This document shows, piece after piece, positions 9,436-21,249 of a stretch of DNA of 64,000 nucleotides (positions are counted from its first letter, which is position 1; each line of letters opens with the position of its first letter). The notes beneath the pieces are model-generated. The model saw nothing but the letters and a program-made list of their open reading frames with translations. It searched no databases and was not told where the DNA came from. The position numbers and the translations under genes were made by a program. The stretch is from the NCBI GenBank assembly GCA_031841125.1, contig CM063106.1, positions 16,678,001 through 16,742,000 of the forward strand, in the 5' to 3' direction. This stretch comes from Acanthococcus lagerstroemiae. Lineage: Eukaryota > Arthropoda > Insecta > Hemiptera > Eriococcidae.

Positions 9436-11547
9436 TAAGGTGTCCCTTATTTTACAACTTTTCGCCAATGGATTAGGGTCGCACTGAAATTTGTTCCAAT
9501 GGACCCAGAAACTCGCCATAAAAAATTTGAGCTCAATCTGAGGTCATTAACCCGTGCCGCTTAGACCTTGATTTTATGTGTAATACTGAGATCTTACAAA
9601 AAACCGCGAATATCTCGGAACATATCGACTTCAAGACCAAAATGTATATTATATAAACTGTTCCCTGTTGAGTTTTCTATAAAAAAGATCCTATACAATT
9701 TTTCTCTAAAACGCATATTTACCGAGATAATCGCAATAATGTGTGAAAGTTTCTAGGAACGTGGATTTTTTTTTCTTCTTTCATAACCGATCTTCACTGG
9801 CTAAATCGTACTCTTTACGCTCTTTTCCACGATACTAATAACTCATTTTGTTTACAAATGTTGGTAGTTATCTACAAAAATATTCACTTTAGGACCAAAA
9901 TGCAAACAGCATAAAATGTTCCTCGTTAAATTTTCTGTAGAAAAGATATTTCATGCAACTTTTCTTTAGGCCTCGGAAACTACCCTTTCGAGGATCGCAT
10001 CAGTGGCCGGAAGCAGTGGCGGATTTATCACTTGAGCCGCCATAGGCGGGTAGAAAACTGCCGCCCTTGCTAATCGAGCTCATCAGATGTTTAAAAAAAA
10101 AAAATGTTTTGCTTACTTTTTCAATACTTTTTCTCCACGAAGTGACAAGCATATGTTACAACTTGTTTGCTTCATTTGCTCGTAAAAGACTATTCTCCTT
10201 AAAGTCTCAACGTTAAATTGCCAAAAAATAAAATATACCTAATACAAAAAGAATATCTTACATCATTTTTCAGAAAAAGAGTATAAATACACTAGAAAAG
10301 AGTATATGGGAAATTTTGCGGCTGATTTTTACTGTGAAATTAGTAAAAGTGTTTGGCTCAGCAGCAACAAATGGGAAAATTACTAAATAATTTGTAAATT
10401 TTACCACACGCGATTCCGCCCCTAAAATTTGCCGCCTTAGGCAGTCGCCTACTCCGTCTACTGCTAAATCCGTCACTGGCTGGAGGGACGCTTGGAGGTC
10501 GACCCGAGCTCCCATTTCAGAAGTGTTTGCGATTGTTAAAAGCTTGTATTTGCAAGTGGGAGGACTGTTGGTCTGACCCTAGTGATGAGAAATTTGCGGA
10601 AGAGTCTAAAATTGAAACGTTTACTAGGCATCCATGAGCCATAACTAATTCCAATGTTTTTATTGAGTCTTGAGCATTCTAAGATTCCGTTGAAGACTTG
10701 GTGCGGTGGACTTGAGATGATGTACAATCAACAATAGGAAACAGCGATTTGCCAATAGGAAATGACAATGAATTCTGAGAACTTGTGACTGTTCCTTAGC
10801 AGCACAATATTATATCATATGCGCAATGTTGACTATTGTTGATACATATATACATAATCCGAGGATAGTAGGTACCCAATAAACTGTCATAGGCATAGCC
10901 AGGGGGGGGGGGAACTGGAGCGCTTGCCCCAGTACATAGAGACTGAAGTTATATTTTAGTACCTATGCATTACCCGACATTAATAGATATTTCAGCTGTA
11001 ATATAATTTTTTTTTTAAACTAGGTTTTCGAAAATTCCACGCTTTTTTGCGATTATCTCGATAAATATTTTCTAAAGAAAAGTTGTATAGAATCCTTCTT
11101 ACAGAAGATTCAGTGGGAATATTTTATATTATTAGCATTTTGGTCCTAAAGTGAATATTTTTTAGATAACTACGATTTAGCGAGTGAAGATCGGTTATGA
11201 AAGGAAAAATAACGAAATCCACGTTCCTCGAAACTTTTACACATTATTGATTATCTCGATAAATATGCATTCTAGCGAAAAGTTGTATGGAATCTTTTTT
11301 ATACAAAATTTAATAAGAAATATTTTATGTTATATGCATTCTGGTCCTGAAGTTGATATGTTCCGAGATGTTTGCAGTTTTCTTAATAAAATGTCAGTAT
11401 TACACATAACTTCAAGGTCAAAGCGGCACGGGTTAATGACCTTATATTGAGCTCAAATTTTTTCCGGCGAGTTTCTAGGTCCATTGGAACAAATTTCAGT
11501 GCGACCCTAATCAACTGGCGAAAACTTGTAAAATAAGGGACGCCCTA
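9436..11547. repeat. 2.1-kb inverted repeat (arms ~500-560 bp)
   Basis: The left arm (9436-~10000) is the inverted counterpart of the right arm (~11045-11547). Shared blocks, in mirror order, include GTCCCTTATTTTACAA, 'GGGTCGCACTGAAATTTG', 'GTCATTAACCCGTGCCGCTT', 'CATCTCGGAACATATC', 'GAACGTGGATTT' and 'CATAACCGATCTTCACT'. Each arm also contains an internal direct repeat ('AGGACCAAAATG...ATAAAAT..TTC...ATACAACTTTTC'). The spacer holds a separate hAT MITE and unassigned sequence. Outer ends begin near (T)AGGGYGTCCC. It may be a large foldback transposon or an inverted duplication. Confidence 0.75.
10014..10478. mobile_element. hAT-type MITE (465 bp) inside the inverted-repeat spacer
   Basis: The ends are CAGTGGCGGATTTA and (reverse complement of the right end) CAGTGACGGATTTA. 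The flanks GCCGGAAG and GCTGGAGG match at 6 of 8 bases, consistent with an aged hAT target duplication. The subterminal parts 'GCCGCC..AGGCGG' and 'GCCGCCTTAGGC' also pair. No transposase sequence is visible, so it is non-autonomous. Confidence 0.8.
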
Positions 11548-13122
11548 ATCTAAAGGCACAAGTGAATTTCGAAGTTAAAACGCGTCGATAAATATTTAAT
11601 TGAATTGAACTGCTTAGTTAGCACAAGAATGGTAAATTTGGGTTTCATCTTCAGAAGGCTTCGCCGTTTAGTGCGCCATCGTGTGTATCTCTAATTTAGT
11701 GAGAGGACAAGGTCATACTTACAATGAACCAGGAGTGCTGTTAAAACTAATTTTACATTTTACTGTCGAGTGAACTGGTAACTGGTAAGGATGATGGAAG
11801 TCTTAAACTTCATAAAAATTTTTGATACTTTCTTGCGCTATTAAAAGAAAACATTTTCTCCTATATACCGCGTCAGTTAGATCTGCTCGCACTTATTGCG
11901 ACAAATTCCATCCCTTTGAGCTGTAGCGCAATTAAATTTTTTGTACTATCGTAAAAACCATGTTACTGTACCATTTTTTTATTTACACTTTTTATTTCCT
12001 TAAACTTTTTTATTATTTTGCCTTTTGTTTCGTGCGATGTTTTTTGTTAGTTTTTTTTTTTTATTATCATAAAACGACGGCTTCTTTTATACGACTGTTT
12101 AGCCGGTATTTTTATTGCACCTTCTGGGCCCGTTTACCGTTTTATCCTTTTATAAATTACACGCGGTTTATCCTAAATGCTTATGATAATTACAATATTT
12201 TTTAATGCTTTTATTATATTGTTTTGGTACGTGTGTTTCAATATAAAGTGTTTTGTTTGCGTAGCATACTTTGATTCTACGGAATCGGAGTCGTAAAAAA
12301 AGAAAAAGAGCTCGGTGCAGTATACGTTCGAATGTAACTCACATACAGGCGAGAATGTATTGGTATACGTACACGTATACTTTGAAAATAGAACCGGATA
12401 CATTCATTCAGTAATGTTTCCTCATTTATTTCATCGGCAGGATTGAGAGACAAGCTCTAAAATTCTGGTTGTTCCGTCGAAACGAAAACTAATGAACGAA
12501 TATTGGTATTTTGTACGAGTATTACAGGAAATCGGAATATTTTAAAATCAAATCACATTATTGTTGATAGACGGAGGGGCCAGGGTGGACAGGCGTCCGT
12601 GAGTTTCTTAGAGTTACAATGTACATAATATGAGTGATCAAGTGGTCGGGCTCGCCAGTCCACTGTTTCCTTTTCTTTCGTATAATTTCAAACCAAACCT
12701 TGTACCGAACCTTTATTCGTGTTCATTACGGAGGAGAAAAAAGCCAGCAGATAACGATCAAATTGTAAATTAAATTCGCCTTCAGCCCTAAGCGAAATTC
12801 GGTTCTTTTCCTCATTTCCTGTTTCCAGGCATCGTTTTGTCGCCATCTTTTCGAACCGATTGGGAGGCCGAATCACTTGTGCCTGTATCAACAACTAATA
12901 AACTAATTCGTGTTACTGTAATAGGTGCGAGATAAGATCGGTGTGTGCTGATGAGGAAATATGGTCCGAAATAACGTGTCTATTTTCATTTTTATTTCCG
13001 AATCAATGTGAACATTGAAAATCTCCATTAGGTGGGTCCATTAGTCCAGTCATAGCTCGAGAAAGGACTTTTATTCGGTCTCATGTTAGCTTTCCAACAG
13101 ACGGTTTACTTTTCGAAGTAGG
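11548..13122. other. Gene-free stretch
   Basis: AT-rich sequence with T runs near 12050. Open frames on both strands (81, 76 and 68 codons) show low-complexity F/Y/L composition and no family resemblance. No terminal repeats or RNA genes were seen. Confidence 0.5.
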
Positions 13123-13380
13123 CAGAGAGGAAACTTGACTTTCAGTTTGAAAGAAGGGGGTGGAGAAGAAAAATCTGCCAACAAATATTTTTTTTAATTT
13201 GAAAATTTATCAATTTTTCAATCAAAATATTTTTTAATTGAAAAAAAAGAAAGAAAAATAAACAAAAAAACAACCAAACGTTCTTGGAAAATGAAAAATT
13301 TAAGCGGAACAGTTTCAAAATGTGCCAACTTTCAAATTCTTGGGGGGGGTCCCCCCACATCTCCTCACAGTTTGACCCTG
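13123..13380 (-). mobile_element. hAT-type MITE, family H, copy (minus)
   Basis: The plus-strand sequence starts CAGAGAGGAAACTTGACTTTC and ends CAGTTTGACCCTG. Its reverse complement follows the same order as the 42.2-kb family H element: a CAGGG end, a G/C-rich block, 'AATTTGA...GAACAGTTTCAAAAT', 'TTGAAAAA' and 'CAAGTTTC.CTCTG'. Flanking 8-mers do not match convincingly. It is non-autonomous and diverged. Confidence 0.65.
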
Positions 13381-13892
13381 CAAATGCAGATTGGAACCTT
13401 ATTCCCCAAGCACTCACATTTGCGCACATGAGCATATCCTAGTTTGGGAGGGTAAGCGGGAAGGATGTTAGGAATACTTGAGAGGAATACACAACTTCCT
13501 TTAAACATTGAGGTGGTCGTTATTTACTCTAGGTGAGATATTTTTCTGAATTCCCTCTGATTCGTCTCCTAAATTTGTTCCAATAAAATAAAATAAAAAA
13601 ATAACGTACAAAGTTTCAGGTTGATTGGATTAGGGGAATCCGTGTCACAAACTTCCTTTCGTGCTAATGGGAAAAATACATGGAGTTTTGAGTTTTGTTC
13701 CAGATTAAATTTCCCTCCAATATTCTCCAAGACCAAAGCCCATAAATTAAACAATAGAACATTTGCTACCGGATTCAGCTTGTGACATTGGAAAATAAAT
13801 ATTTTGCTTTCAACTTTTAAATTTTAATAAAATGTTTAACTTTGTCAAATTTCAGACTCTAGGTCAAACAGAGAATACATAAAAATGATGGG

Positions 13893-14475
13893 TACAAATG
13901 TACCCATAGTAAAATACGCATGCCTATAATCCCTTATAAATAGTAATGCGACCTTGTTCCTTACCGAATCTGTTCAGCTATATTAGATCCTCGAAATCGT
14001 GTGTCGAATGTGTTGCCTACTCTTTTGTTGGAAGGTGAATTAATTTTTGTACCCAATGTTTTGTGCAATTTTTTGCACAATATGTTACATATTTTCCAAG
14101 TTTAACAATAATTATTTTTTTGGTTGCTGGTTTCAAATTTTTGGATTAATGGTTTAAAAGAATGTCATCACGTATTAAAATGTGTGCCCCTGCCCTCTCC
14201 CAATTGAAAAAGTCAATCTGGGCTCGGGTTACCCTCTTGCATACCATAAGTGATATACCATTTATACAAAAATTGAAAACTGCAACATTTTTTCTACAAT
14301 TAATTCTTTTTTTCCTACTGAAAACTACATTCTTCTTCATTACAACTTGGTCAAATCTGAAAATAAATATCAAATTCAAATTCAATGTTGAAAAATACAT
14401 ATAAACCCGCTTACAAAAGCCTTAGTATTCATACAAGACAACTAAATTGCTATGGGTACAATTGTACCCATGTGT
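13893..14475. mobile_element. Segment bounded by GGGTACAANTGTACCC palindromes
   Basis: A near-perfect palindrome ATGGGTACAAATGTACCCAT lies at about 13891-13912, and ATGGGTACAATTGTACCCAT lies near 14452-14473. The ~540 bp between them has palindromic TTGTGCAA...TTGCACAA near 14071-14093 and open frames on both strands with no recognised domain. The paired palindromes suggest the two ends of a small DNA transposon, but no target duplication or transposase supports this. Confidence 0.35.
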
Positions 14476-14539
14476 GGTGGTGACGTACATACTTTTTTTT
14501 TTTTTTGTATGTATATGGTATTTTAGGGTTAATCTGACT

Positions 14540-14803
14540 GGAGTTTAGGGTACTCTATTTTCAGAAACGAAATTTGATTTTTAGTTTGTGGAGATGGAGA
14601 AGAAAAGTTTGCTGACAATTTTTTTTTTTAAAACTACAAATTTGCCGATTTTTTAATCGAAATATTTTTTACTTTAAAAAAAAATGAACAAACAAAACAT
14701 TCATACAAAATGACAAATTCAAATGAACAGTTTCAAAATTTGCCGACTGCGAAATTATTGGAGGGGTGGTTCAACCCCCACACCCCTATAGTTTCGTCCT
14801 TGG
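14540..14803 (-). mobile_element. hAT-type MITE, family H, copy (minus, truncated)
   Basis: The reverse complement begins CAAGGACGAAACTATAGGGG and continues through 'TGGGGGTTGAA', 'GGCAAATTTTGAAACTGTTCATTTGAA' type words and 'TTCTTCTCCATCT' in the same order as the 42.2-kb element. It also extends into that element's central 'GGAGT..AGGGTA.TC.ATTTTCAGAAACG' block. It is truncated there. No coding sequence is present. Confidence 0.65.
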
Positions 14804-15119
14804 AAATGGGAGAGAGGCTGTAACCAAAAATTGCAAAAATGGAAAATATTTAGATGAAAGCGCCAAAGTAACCTGAAAGCGCAAACAGGGCAGCAGAATC
14901 AATGTAAAAGCGCAACAGAAGAAGGCAAAAGAACAAACGAAATACGCAAAGAATAATATTACTATTTCTTCATCCATTTTATCTTCGCAGGATATTGTCT
15001 GCCCCATACCATTGAACGTTCTCTACAACCCGACGTGCGATTTTTATTTTGAAAGTGAGGCAAAAGTGACAAGAGACTTGTGCAAGAATTTCTGCCCATT
15101 GTTCTCACTTTTTTAACCA

Positions 15120-15350
15120 ATCAGCGACGAGAGCATGCTTGAGACACGAACGCTACTGATGTCACATATGTGTCACTATGTGTGCTTCATTAATGACACT
15201 TTCTTGCCACATTTGTACGGATTTTAATGTCTCATTACTGACACTTTTTGTCTTACATGTTAGTGATACTTCCTTGCGGCATCTGTGCAATTGTTTGTCC
15301 CCCACTTAAGATGAATAAATGTCACATCTATGACTGTTAACCATCACATA
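15120..15350. repeat. Short direct repeat, ~70-bp period (TGACACTTTCTTGCCACAT type)
   Basis: The blocks 'ATTAATGACACTTTCTTGCC' (about 15190) and 'GTTAGTGATACTTCCTTGCG' (about 15259) are direct copies, with further TGTCAC/TGACAC words around them. Probably a small degraded tandem repeat. Confidence 0.4.
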
Positions 15351-15659
15351 TGACGCCTAGAGTAAAAACCCCTCCCCAGTGCCCGCGTTCGTGGTATATG
15401 CAGAAAATTTAACAAAATTCTCAGATTTTTCGAGAAAAAAAATCTGAATTTTTAATGGTACTGCAATAATTTTTCATAAATACCGCAAAAACGACCCTCG
15501 ATGTGGGTGTTTTAAACACAAGAAATTATAATAATTAAGTAGCCCAGTGCAGCATTTAACAATACCCACCCTATGTGCTGGCCCTCTCAATTGAACACTG
15601 GGTCCCATCATCGCAAGCTCCAACGTCGCCACCCGATGAATCTTCCGGTATTAACTCTG

Positions 15660-15753
15660 TAACATCCTGTTTTTTCTCTTTTCTTTTCTTTCCTTTTCTT
15701 CTATTTTTATTTGTTTACTTTTATTATTATTATTAGTATTATCATCTCCCTCC
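15660..15753. repeat. TTTTC-type and TTA microsatellites
   Basis: A T/C-rich tract at 15668-15705 is followed by (TTA)n-like sequence at 15720-15745. It directly abuts the dispersed CATGCGTGCATCGCCATAC repeat, whose other copies lie near similar simple repeats. Confidence 0.6.
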
Positions 15754-15895
15754 AGTCACTGACGCGATACTAGAAAGGGTAGTTTCTGTGGCCGGGGGGG
15801 GGGTGTCATAGGGACCACTTTGGCATTCGTGCATCGCCATACGTCCCACCACACCACACCATTATTATTATCATCATCATCATTATTATTCTGAT
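15754..15895 (+). repeat. Dispersed GC-rich retroelement tail, copy 1
   Basis: The order of blocks is 'CACTGNYGCGATACTNGAAAG', 'GGTAGTTTC', a GGCCGG/G-run, 'CCACTTTGGCATTCGTGCATC' with 'GCCATACGTCCCACCA', then a simple CCA/ATT/ATC tail. The same order recurs at 40.09-40.19 kb (plus) and 39.46-39.57 kb (minus), and the distal part recurs at 25.45 kb. The simple-sequence tail and variable 5' truncation fit the 3' end of a LINE or SINE. The parent element is not identified. Confidence 0.7.
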
Positions 15896-16479
15896 AGCTG
15901 AGTGCCGTATCGTTAATATAGACCGACTTTTGTAATGTGCTGAATTGTAATTTATAATCTTCGGTTTTGTTTGTATAACATAGTTACAGACTAAAACGTA
16001 TACTAAAAAAAAAAAAAAGAACACCAGGGGAACTAATGTTCAAAGTAAAATTCCTGTGTACGAAATTCAAGGTTAAGACATTAGCGGCAGTTTCTATGAA
16101 TACCTATTCATGTCCAAGTTGGACAAATTACATTCCGGTCACCAACAAACATGTCTATCACAAAATACAACAAAACGAGTGCCACTGACTTTCTATCGCT
16201 ACCCACTACCATGCGGGCATGCGAACTACCACCCACAATTTCGACGACTATTTTTCACGACTTACCGAGAAAGTATCACCAAAAAAAAAAAAAAAAAATG
16301 TTTTTCAGACTTGGCCAAATTTTTAGTGCGCTATAAGTACGTTTCTTACTGTTCCAGTCCACCAAATCCCAAAACTTTACTCTCTTTCTTCAACGAACAT
16401 AGACGTAAATATCAACAGTCTATCAAAATTGTTTGTATTTTGCTTCACTGGACTCGAACATCTTATTGTCAGATGAAGA

Positions 16480-17400
16480 TATTGGATCCATCGCTTCGAT
16501 TCAAGCCTCGATATGAGAATCTTATACTTCAAATTGGCAAAACTGGCTGGACTTCGAAAATGGAACAAAATATCAAACTATAGAGGTTTTTGGGTCGTTG
16601 AGTACGAAGTATGTCATGGATTTTTGATCAGATCCTGATTTCGGCCCTCGAAACTTGAATTTCACTTTTGAGAAGAAACAAACCCAATTTGACTTGGAAA
16701 CTCACAGTGGTAAAACTGAGGTCTTCTAGGTCATTTAGTTCGAATATTCCGTCTATTAGGTCATCTAGTTTGAATATCTTATCAGACATTGCATTCAGGA
16801 ACCGAAAACCTAGACTTCGCAATAGAAGATTATAATTATTTTTGCTTTTAAATTCAGTTATTTTCAAATAAGTACGTGCACTGTCGGTAAATGTCCAAAA
16901 ATACTAGTCGATGAAAAAATTGTATTTCCTCTACCGCCGCCTCACAGTGAGTTCGAAGACAACTGCGAATGGATAAAATAGCCTGAATCTGAAAAAGTAA
17001 TAAAAGAAAGTTAAAATGGAGGTTTTTAGTCGCCGATTTTAATTATTGTATTAAATTTTGTTGGAAACGTTAACCTGGATTCTTGAAATCCAAATCTCAC
17101 TTCACAATTTGCTCAGTTTCTAATTCTACGGAGAAATTTCTCTTTTGGTGATTGCATTGTTGAAAACCCTGTGACAACAGGCGTACCAAGTCGTAGTGAA
17201 AAATGAAATTTCTTTCTTTCTCCTCACATTTTGTCGAAAGACATTTTCAATTGGGTAAAACTGACTCGACTTCCGGAATCGAAGAAATAATACATCAAAA
17301 TTAAAGCGATCTTGGTAATAATTCTGCATGTTATTGTATAATATTCTTATTCGATTTCGGATTGGAACCTCTAAATCGAAATTTTAAAATGAAAAATTCT
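16480..17400 (+). repeat. Degenerate 'GGGTCGTTGAGT/ACTCGACTTCGAA' satellite, copy 2
   Basis: The recurrent words 'AAAACTGGCTGGACTTCG', 'GAGGTTTTTGGGTCGTTGA', 'AGGTCATCTAGTTTGAATA' and 'ACTGACTCGACTTCCGGAATCGA' are spaced roughly 110-130 bp apart. The block shares word order with 2390-2720. Open frames across it, including the 157-codon plus-strand frame that runs in from 16110 through a poly-A tract, show no family match and I treat them as chance. Confidence 0.5.
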
Positions 17401-19059
17401 GTTTCACAGTTGTTCTAATTTTAGAACATGCTATTTTGTTTATCTTTTGAGTAGAAAAATTGAAATTGAAAATGATATTTTTACTTCAGATGGTATCTTT
17501 CACACAAACCGTCAAAATGCTTGATGTCAACTGAAATATATAAGAACAAAAATACTCTACAAAAGAAAAAATATTCCCAAGGGGTAGTTGGAATTTCAAA
17601 TTTAAGCAATTAAAAAAAGTAATAAGGTTTTTCCATGGTTCCTAATTTTGAAATTGCGTTCATTTTCTCACCAGGCTCCACCTGCGATGTTAAAACTTCA
17701 AAAAATACTATGCTCCTCGAGTAAACTTTAAGTTTTAGGAGCTCAAATTGAAGTCGGATCAAACATTTGGTACAAAAATAAAAATAAGTTACTGATATAA
17801 TCCCTATTTTGGTAGTTTTTCAGTAGGTATTTTTATCTAATTTAAATTTGTCTCTTTCAAGTTATATTCTGCGGTCATCTTCCTTGAAACTCGCCTTTCA
17901 GTTGCCAAAAATGGCAAAATTCCAGTAAAAGTGAAAAGATACATAATATTTCAACGGTCCTAACTAGAGAATTATAGGCAAAATACATACGTTGATGCAC
18001 TATGACTTTCGTAGTCTAGAGAGCCGAGGCGTCCAAAACGAACCTCTTATTTCTATTCGTATATCCATAAGTACACCGAAGTGGGCTAAGTTACCCTTTA
18101 TATCACTCAAATGGGCATTTCTGAAAACTCATTTCCGCGAGAGCACCGAGTTAATAATGATCACCTAAATTGTGGTCTTAGTCACCTCCGTTTACCGAGA
18201 ACAAGACATGGAATGAAAATCCAGGAAGATCCACGCAGAGGGGAGAGTAACTGGGACAATTTTCACCAGATCTCGAAAGAATGGGAGCTCCGCGGAATCA
18301 TTGATCTTTATGTGGGGGAGGGGGGTGAATAAAAATGGCATATTCTAGACGCTTCTGAAAATGAGAAAACAAATAAAATTGTGAAATTCCATAAAAGGTT
18401 TTCAAGATGCATTTACCCAGAGCCCCTCAAAAGCTACATCAGGCCCTAAGGGTGAAATCGAATAGCAAAGATCTCTTCAGCTCGCTTTCTCTATCAAAGG
18501 AAATACATTATGAATATAAAAATAGAGCTCTCTCGGTTACCCCTCCCCTTTCACAGAAAATACTGAGTGAAGAACCAAGATTGAGAGGCTACAGGAATCA
18601 TAATTTCAAAATCGAAGTCTAAAAGAAGTTCTTCGAAAGTACCTATTTTGTAATGCAATTAACAAAGTTGAAAATCAAGGCCGGGAATCTTTCATGTTCT
18701 CACTTGGTGCAAATAAAAAACTTCTAAATAGGGGGCCCTGGACCCCCCCCCCACAGAAAATTTAAACACAAAAAACACTCAATAAGTACTGATAAGTTTT
18801 AAACAAGTGAATTTTTAAAAAGTTAGAATTTTTTCACCTGGTGCACGTGCTCTAGCCCAACTGAATTTTCACCGGCCCTGTTGAAAACGATCTTCATAGT
18901 TAAAATGATTTTCCTTGTAGTCCGGAAATAGGTCCTATCGGAAGGAGTCTTACCATTATTGATCAGTCTTTAATTTTGAAGTCATGGTATTATGGTCTGA
19001 ATAAATTGTGTCCAGTTTTAATAGAGTGTGAGTTAACTTTGAGTATTTGAATTCGTTTC
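17401..19059. other. Gene-free stretch
   Basis: Two plus-strand frames (73 codons from 18111 and 71 codons from 18407) have mixed, protein-like composition but no recognisable domain, homopolymer-free start context or partner exon. C and G runs near 18315 and 18745 hint at degraded MITEs. Nothing firmer can be said. Confidence 0.45.
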
Positions 19060-19316
19060 CCCGATGCGCAAAATCGCACAAGTTACCTGGGTAACTAAAG
19101 GGGAACAAGGGTAATCTGAGGGTAACCGAGGGTAACAAATGGGTAAGTTTTCCGCCGCGGGTAACTAGAGGTAACTATGTAATTGCATAGTATCCCGCCC
19201 GTTACCCGGTTAATTAGAGGGGAACAAGGGTAATCTGAGAGTAATTCGAGGGTAACAAATGGGTAACTTTTCCGAGGGTAACTGAGTAACTAGCGAGTAA
19301 CTGATTGCGCATCGGG
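19060..19316 (+). mobile_element. Palindromic GTTACC-rich MITE, locus 1 (two head-to-tail units)
   Basis: It starts CCCGATGCGCAAAATC and ends GATTGCGCATCGGG, so the terminal 12 bp are inverted copies. The inside is full of alternating GTTACC and GGTAAC words ('AGTTACCTGGGTAACTAAAG', 'GGGAACAAGGGTAA', 'CGGGTAACTAGAGGTAACT'), which makes many hairpins possible. The internal unit is present twice. The same family occurs at 36.8, 44.3, 52.1 and 54.55 kb. No coding capacity. Confidence 0.8.
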
Positions 19317-21249
19317 TCAAACGAGCCTAACCAATCCTAACGAGTTCTAATTCAAATTTCAAGATTGCTTCAAGCTATAACATGTTAATATATAAGACTC
19401 TTTGAAACCTTTTACTTTCTCCAAAACAGGACCTTAAGATGACTATGTCTCTAAGAAGGAGGGGAGAGGGAACTTGTGACAAACAATTCCATTAAATCGA
19501 GACGAAAAAAATTGTGAGATGTAAACCTTATAAGGATTTCAACAAGCAGGGTTTCCATTCAGGTTTTCCTTTTCCTTTGCAGCAATTTGTCGGCGAAGAA
19601 AAAGAAAGAACACCTTGGAGCAAAAGTTAGATTTAGCATTGTTGTACCACTGAAATGATTATTTAGTCGGTCAGACAGGTTGATCTGCTTATGGGTTTGA
19701 AAGCCGCCATGACCAATAAATTTTAATGAGGCGTTGCAATGTCGTGAACGCGAATATGCGACGTCTACAATTACAAATGATAATTACGCGTAATTAATTA
19801 TTCAAGCAGTAACAATGGGCGCAGTTATTAAAACGATTTTCGTTGCAGAAGAATGAGAAGTCGGAACGCGTTTCCATTCGATTGTCGAAAGCTGATACGT
19901 CGAACAGATCTTAGTTTTTCGTGGCTTAGAAATCACGTGCGTCTCGAGCTTACATGTATTTAGCCGACGATCGTCGAAAGCTTAGAAGCATGCCGGCAAG
20001 CCGTAGAGAAGGGAAAAGGGGTGTGTACTGCATCACCCTTCCCTCACTTTACAAATCTTCAACATCGGAATTTTTGGCAAATTCAATCATTTAATCAGCA
20101 TTTTATAGCCGCTCAAGTTAGCAAAGTATGAGAGTTGGTGACCTCTATTTTTCTTTTTTTGGAAAGGGGGAGCCGGCCTAAAGAATTTATACCAAATCGG
20201 TATTTCTGGCCTATTTTGAGCCCCCCCCCCACACACACGCGCGCGCACGCACAGGCACATACCTCTGACCTATAGGGCTCGTAACGCTTCTACTTACCAG
20301 TACGGGCATACTTGACGATTTTTTTTAGAAGGGAAGGGGCAAAGAAATATATTGTTGAGACATTTTTCGTCAGGTCCATATTTTATGGATAATAACACCG
20401 GGGAAATATTTACCAGGGTATGAGGATATCCATCATTACCCCCCCCCCTTTTCTTCAGTTACACTTATGCATACTGCACGGCTACTTGATGCTTAAATCT
20501 TTATTTCAACCAACAGCAGTTTAAGGAGCTGCCAAAATATGCAATCGCATGAAACAGTACGAACTCATTGAAATTTTCTTCTGAAGTTTGACGTTAACCC
20601 CGAATTGAGAGTTGCATTGTTGTTCGAAAATATCCTGCGCCCTATTTCAGTGAAGAATACTAGAGTTCATCCAAAGAAGCCGAAAGTTTAATAGGATTTT
20701 ATTGTTGAAAACTCCCCCAGACTTCTTCAAGACTCTTGCAACAATGTCGAGAAGTCTTCAACACTCTGATGTTGTTGCATAAAAGCCAATCTGATATTTT
20801 CCATCTACAAATTCAAGTAATTTTTCGCGTCTACAGGTATGAGGTCTTGGCTGGGGCCAAATGAACGCACAGATGCAAAATATCAGATCAGCTCTGCTTG
20901 GGAATCAATGATGTTATGGTCCATCCGAGCAATCCTGTATGTTTGGATCTTTTCGATTCACCCTGTACAGTAAAGTGCAGCTTATCTTTTGGCTGATATA
21001 AGTTCACTTTCAGCATTAGCCACTTCTACTTTATGCACCTTTGAGCCCAAAATGTGAGGTAATACTTCCTGGTCCCGTACGCATTCAATCGATGTACTCA
21101 TTTATTATTAAATGTGTTTCTTATTCGAAATTCTTATTCTGTTTGTTATAATCAGCCTTGGAACACCTACTATTCTGTATTATTGGCTTTAGTTAATACC
21201 TCGCTTTAAAGTTGACTTCATTTGTCGTTCTTGATTTCGCAGCCGTTTA
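19317..21249. other. Gene-free stretch with one regulatory-looking island
   Basis: There is no coding signal. A short GACTCTTC-type array remnant lies near 20710-20765, and poly-C plus CA/CG simple repeats lie at 20221-20255. The 19740-19990 island is described separately. Confidence 0.5.
19740..19990. promoter_or_regulatory. Candidate regulatory island (ATTA-rich, Sox-like site)
   Basis: This segment is free of repeats seen elsewhere and has balanced composition. It has a dense cluster of homeodomain-type cores ('GATAATTACGCGTAATTAATTA', partly palindromic), an ACAATGGG Sox-like word, a CACGTG E-box and CGATCGTCG words. Such clusters are typical of insect enhancers, but the call rests on motif density only. 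Confidence 0.2.

Noticed and set aside
16110..16583. 157-codon plus-strand gene
   Set aside because: It runs through a poly-A tract (K repeat) and degenerate satellite, and shows no family resemblance.
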